From assembly GCA_963849635.1 (NCBI GenBank), contig CAWKIA010000014.1, positions 1-34,142 of the forward strand: a DNA stretch of 34,142 nt. The letters are read 5' to 3'. Under the pieces are notes generated by a model that saw only the letters and a program-made list of their open reading frames with translations, was not told the origin of the DNA and did not search any database. Source of the stretch: CAVRUD01 sp963849635 (GTDB taxonomy: Bacteria > Chloroflexota > Chloroflexia > Thermomicrobiales > UBA6265). The position numbers and the translations under genes are program-made. Positions 33,734-34,142 of this stretch are shown here, piece after piece; within the stretch, counting starts at the first letter, position 1, and each line of letters starts with the position of its first letter.

Positions 33734-34142
33734 AGCGGGTTGCAGCGACGGTGGTGTCTCATGCCCCCGGCCACCCACTGAAGACCCCGGACAGCACAAT
33801 ATTCCAATCGATGATACCGGTCCCATCGCTGGAGGGTGGAATTTCGTCTGGGCTCAGCGTGACGGGGAGTCGGAGGCGCCGTACACAACCCGCACTCTTT
33901 CGCCGGTCCCCAGATCCGTCATGGCCATAGCGAATGGCGGCAAGAAGTCGAATTTCCAAGCCTCTCCCCACGGCTGAATGCTTACTTGGACTGGTGCCAT
34001 AGAAAATGTGTTGGGGGAGGGAAGGCGCACTCTGGACGCCTCTCGCATCCACGGTATGGACCGTAGGTACATGGTTGGTTTCCGTAGTCTGCGCTGCATG
34101 TTCGCGGACATGTTCCGCGCCGGCCGAACCGCGGGTACCTGT
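33734..34142. other. Terminal 409 bases, no confirmed gene
   Basis: Lower GC and more A/T at third positions than neighbouring genes. Two overlapping minus-strand frames (from about 34111 and 34052, ending near 33854 and 33759) contain protein-like pieces (FDFLPPFAMAMTDLGTGERV; LSPDEIPPSSDGTGIIDWNI). With one frame break they could be joined. A gene entering from beyond the window on the minus strand is possible, but unsupported by a motif. Confidence 0.2.

Noticed and set aside
1..34142. Mobile island (integrase, transposase, phage genes, att repeats)
   Set aside because: None found; apart from the short palindromic pair at 27777-27849 no element-like sequence.

Overview
The window looks like a chromosomal segment of a high-GC bacterium, probably Chloroflexota near Thermomicrobia/Sphaerobacter. 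This is an inference. The supporting signs are the GC-rich codon use, a short twin-arginine N-terminus of the DDRKFDDLTR...SRRRVLRL type, a Uma2 nuclease, a secreted protein with the D-x-SLGCP-x-P domain, and DrrAB/PadR and Rrf2 regulatory pairs. No rRNA, tRNA, CRISPR array, transposase or phage gene was seen.

Layout. (1) 1-4.1 kb holds mostly accessory genes: the end of a short-chain dehydrogenase (minus strand), a zinc-ribbon/J-domain protein, a DinB-like protein, an aldo/keto reductase, and a secreted Cys-rich protein with two MopE-type metal-binding motifs. (2) 4.1-12.7 kb is a long minus-strand run: metG, an OmpR-type response regulator, its histidine kinase, a secreted helical protein, dxs, rsmG and a DUF402 protein. 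(3) 13.1-14.8 kb is plus strand: a secreted NTF2-like/SLGCP protein and a Uma2 nuclease. (4) 14.8-20.8 kb is minus strand: cobalamin-dependent methionine synthase metH, a type II NADH dehydrogenase with an added N-terminal membrane segment, and a small membrane protein. The small membrane protein is divergent from a TetR regulator, with two identical-core palindromes between them. (5) 20.9-23.1 kb is plus strand: TetR, then an Rrf2 regulator and a thioredoxin-reductase-like flavoprotein. (6) 23.2-26.7 kb holds two tandem secreted seven-repeat propeller paralogues. (7) 26.9-29.5 kb is a PadR-DrrA-DrrB type drug exporter operon. (8) 29.6-34.1 kb holds a Bcr/CflA MFS exporter, an amidohydrolase and a coiled-coil protein.

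How the parts work together. Several regulator/target pairs carry their own visible operators: TetR with the small membrane protein, Rrf2 with the flavoprotein, and PadR with the ABC exporter. Both methionine genes (metG and metH) have strong hairpins in their leaders. In each hairpin, the imperfect positions become G-U pairs only when read as the RNA of that gene. This makes a methionine-linked attenuation system the most interesting testable idea here.

A caution: seven genes carry twelve single-base frame breaks in total, nine of them an extra base and three a missing base. The large conserved genes (metH, dxs, metG, kinase, NDH-2) are clean. These breaks may be pseudogene decay or uncorrected sequencing/assembly errors. 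The corrected lengths are divisible by three in every complete case, so the reconstructed proteins are given.
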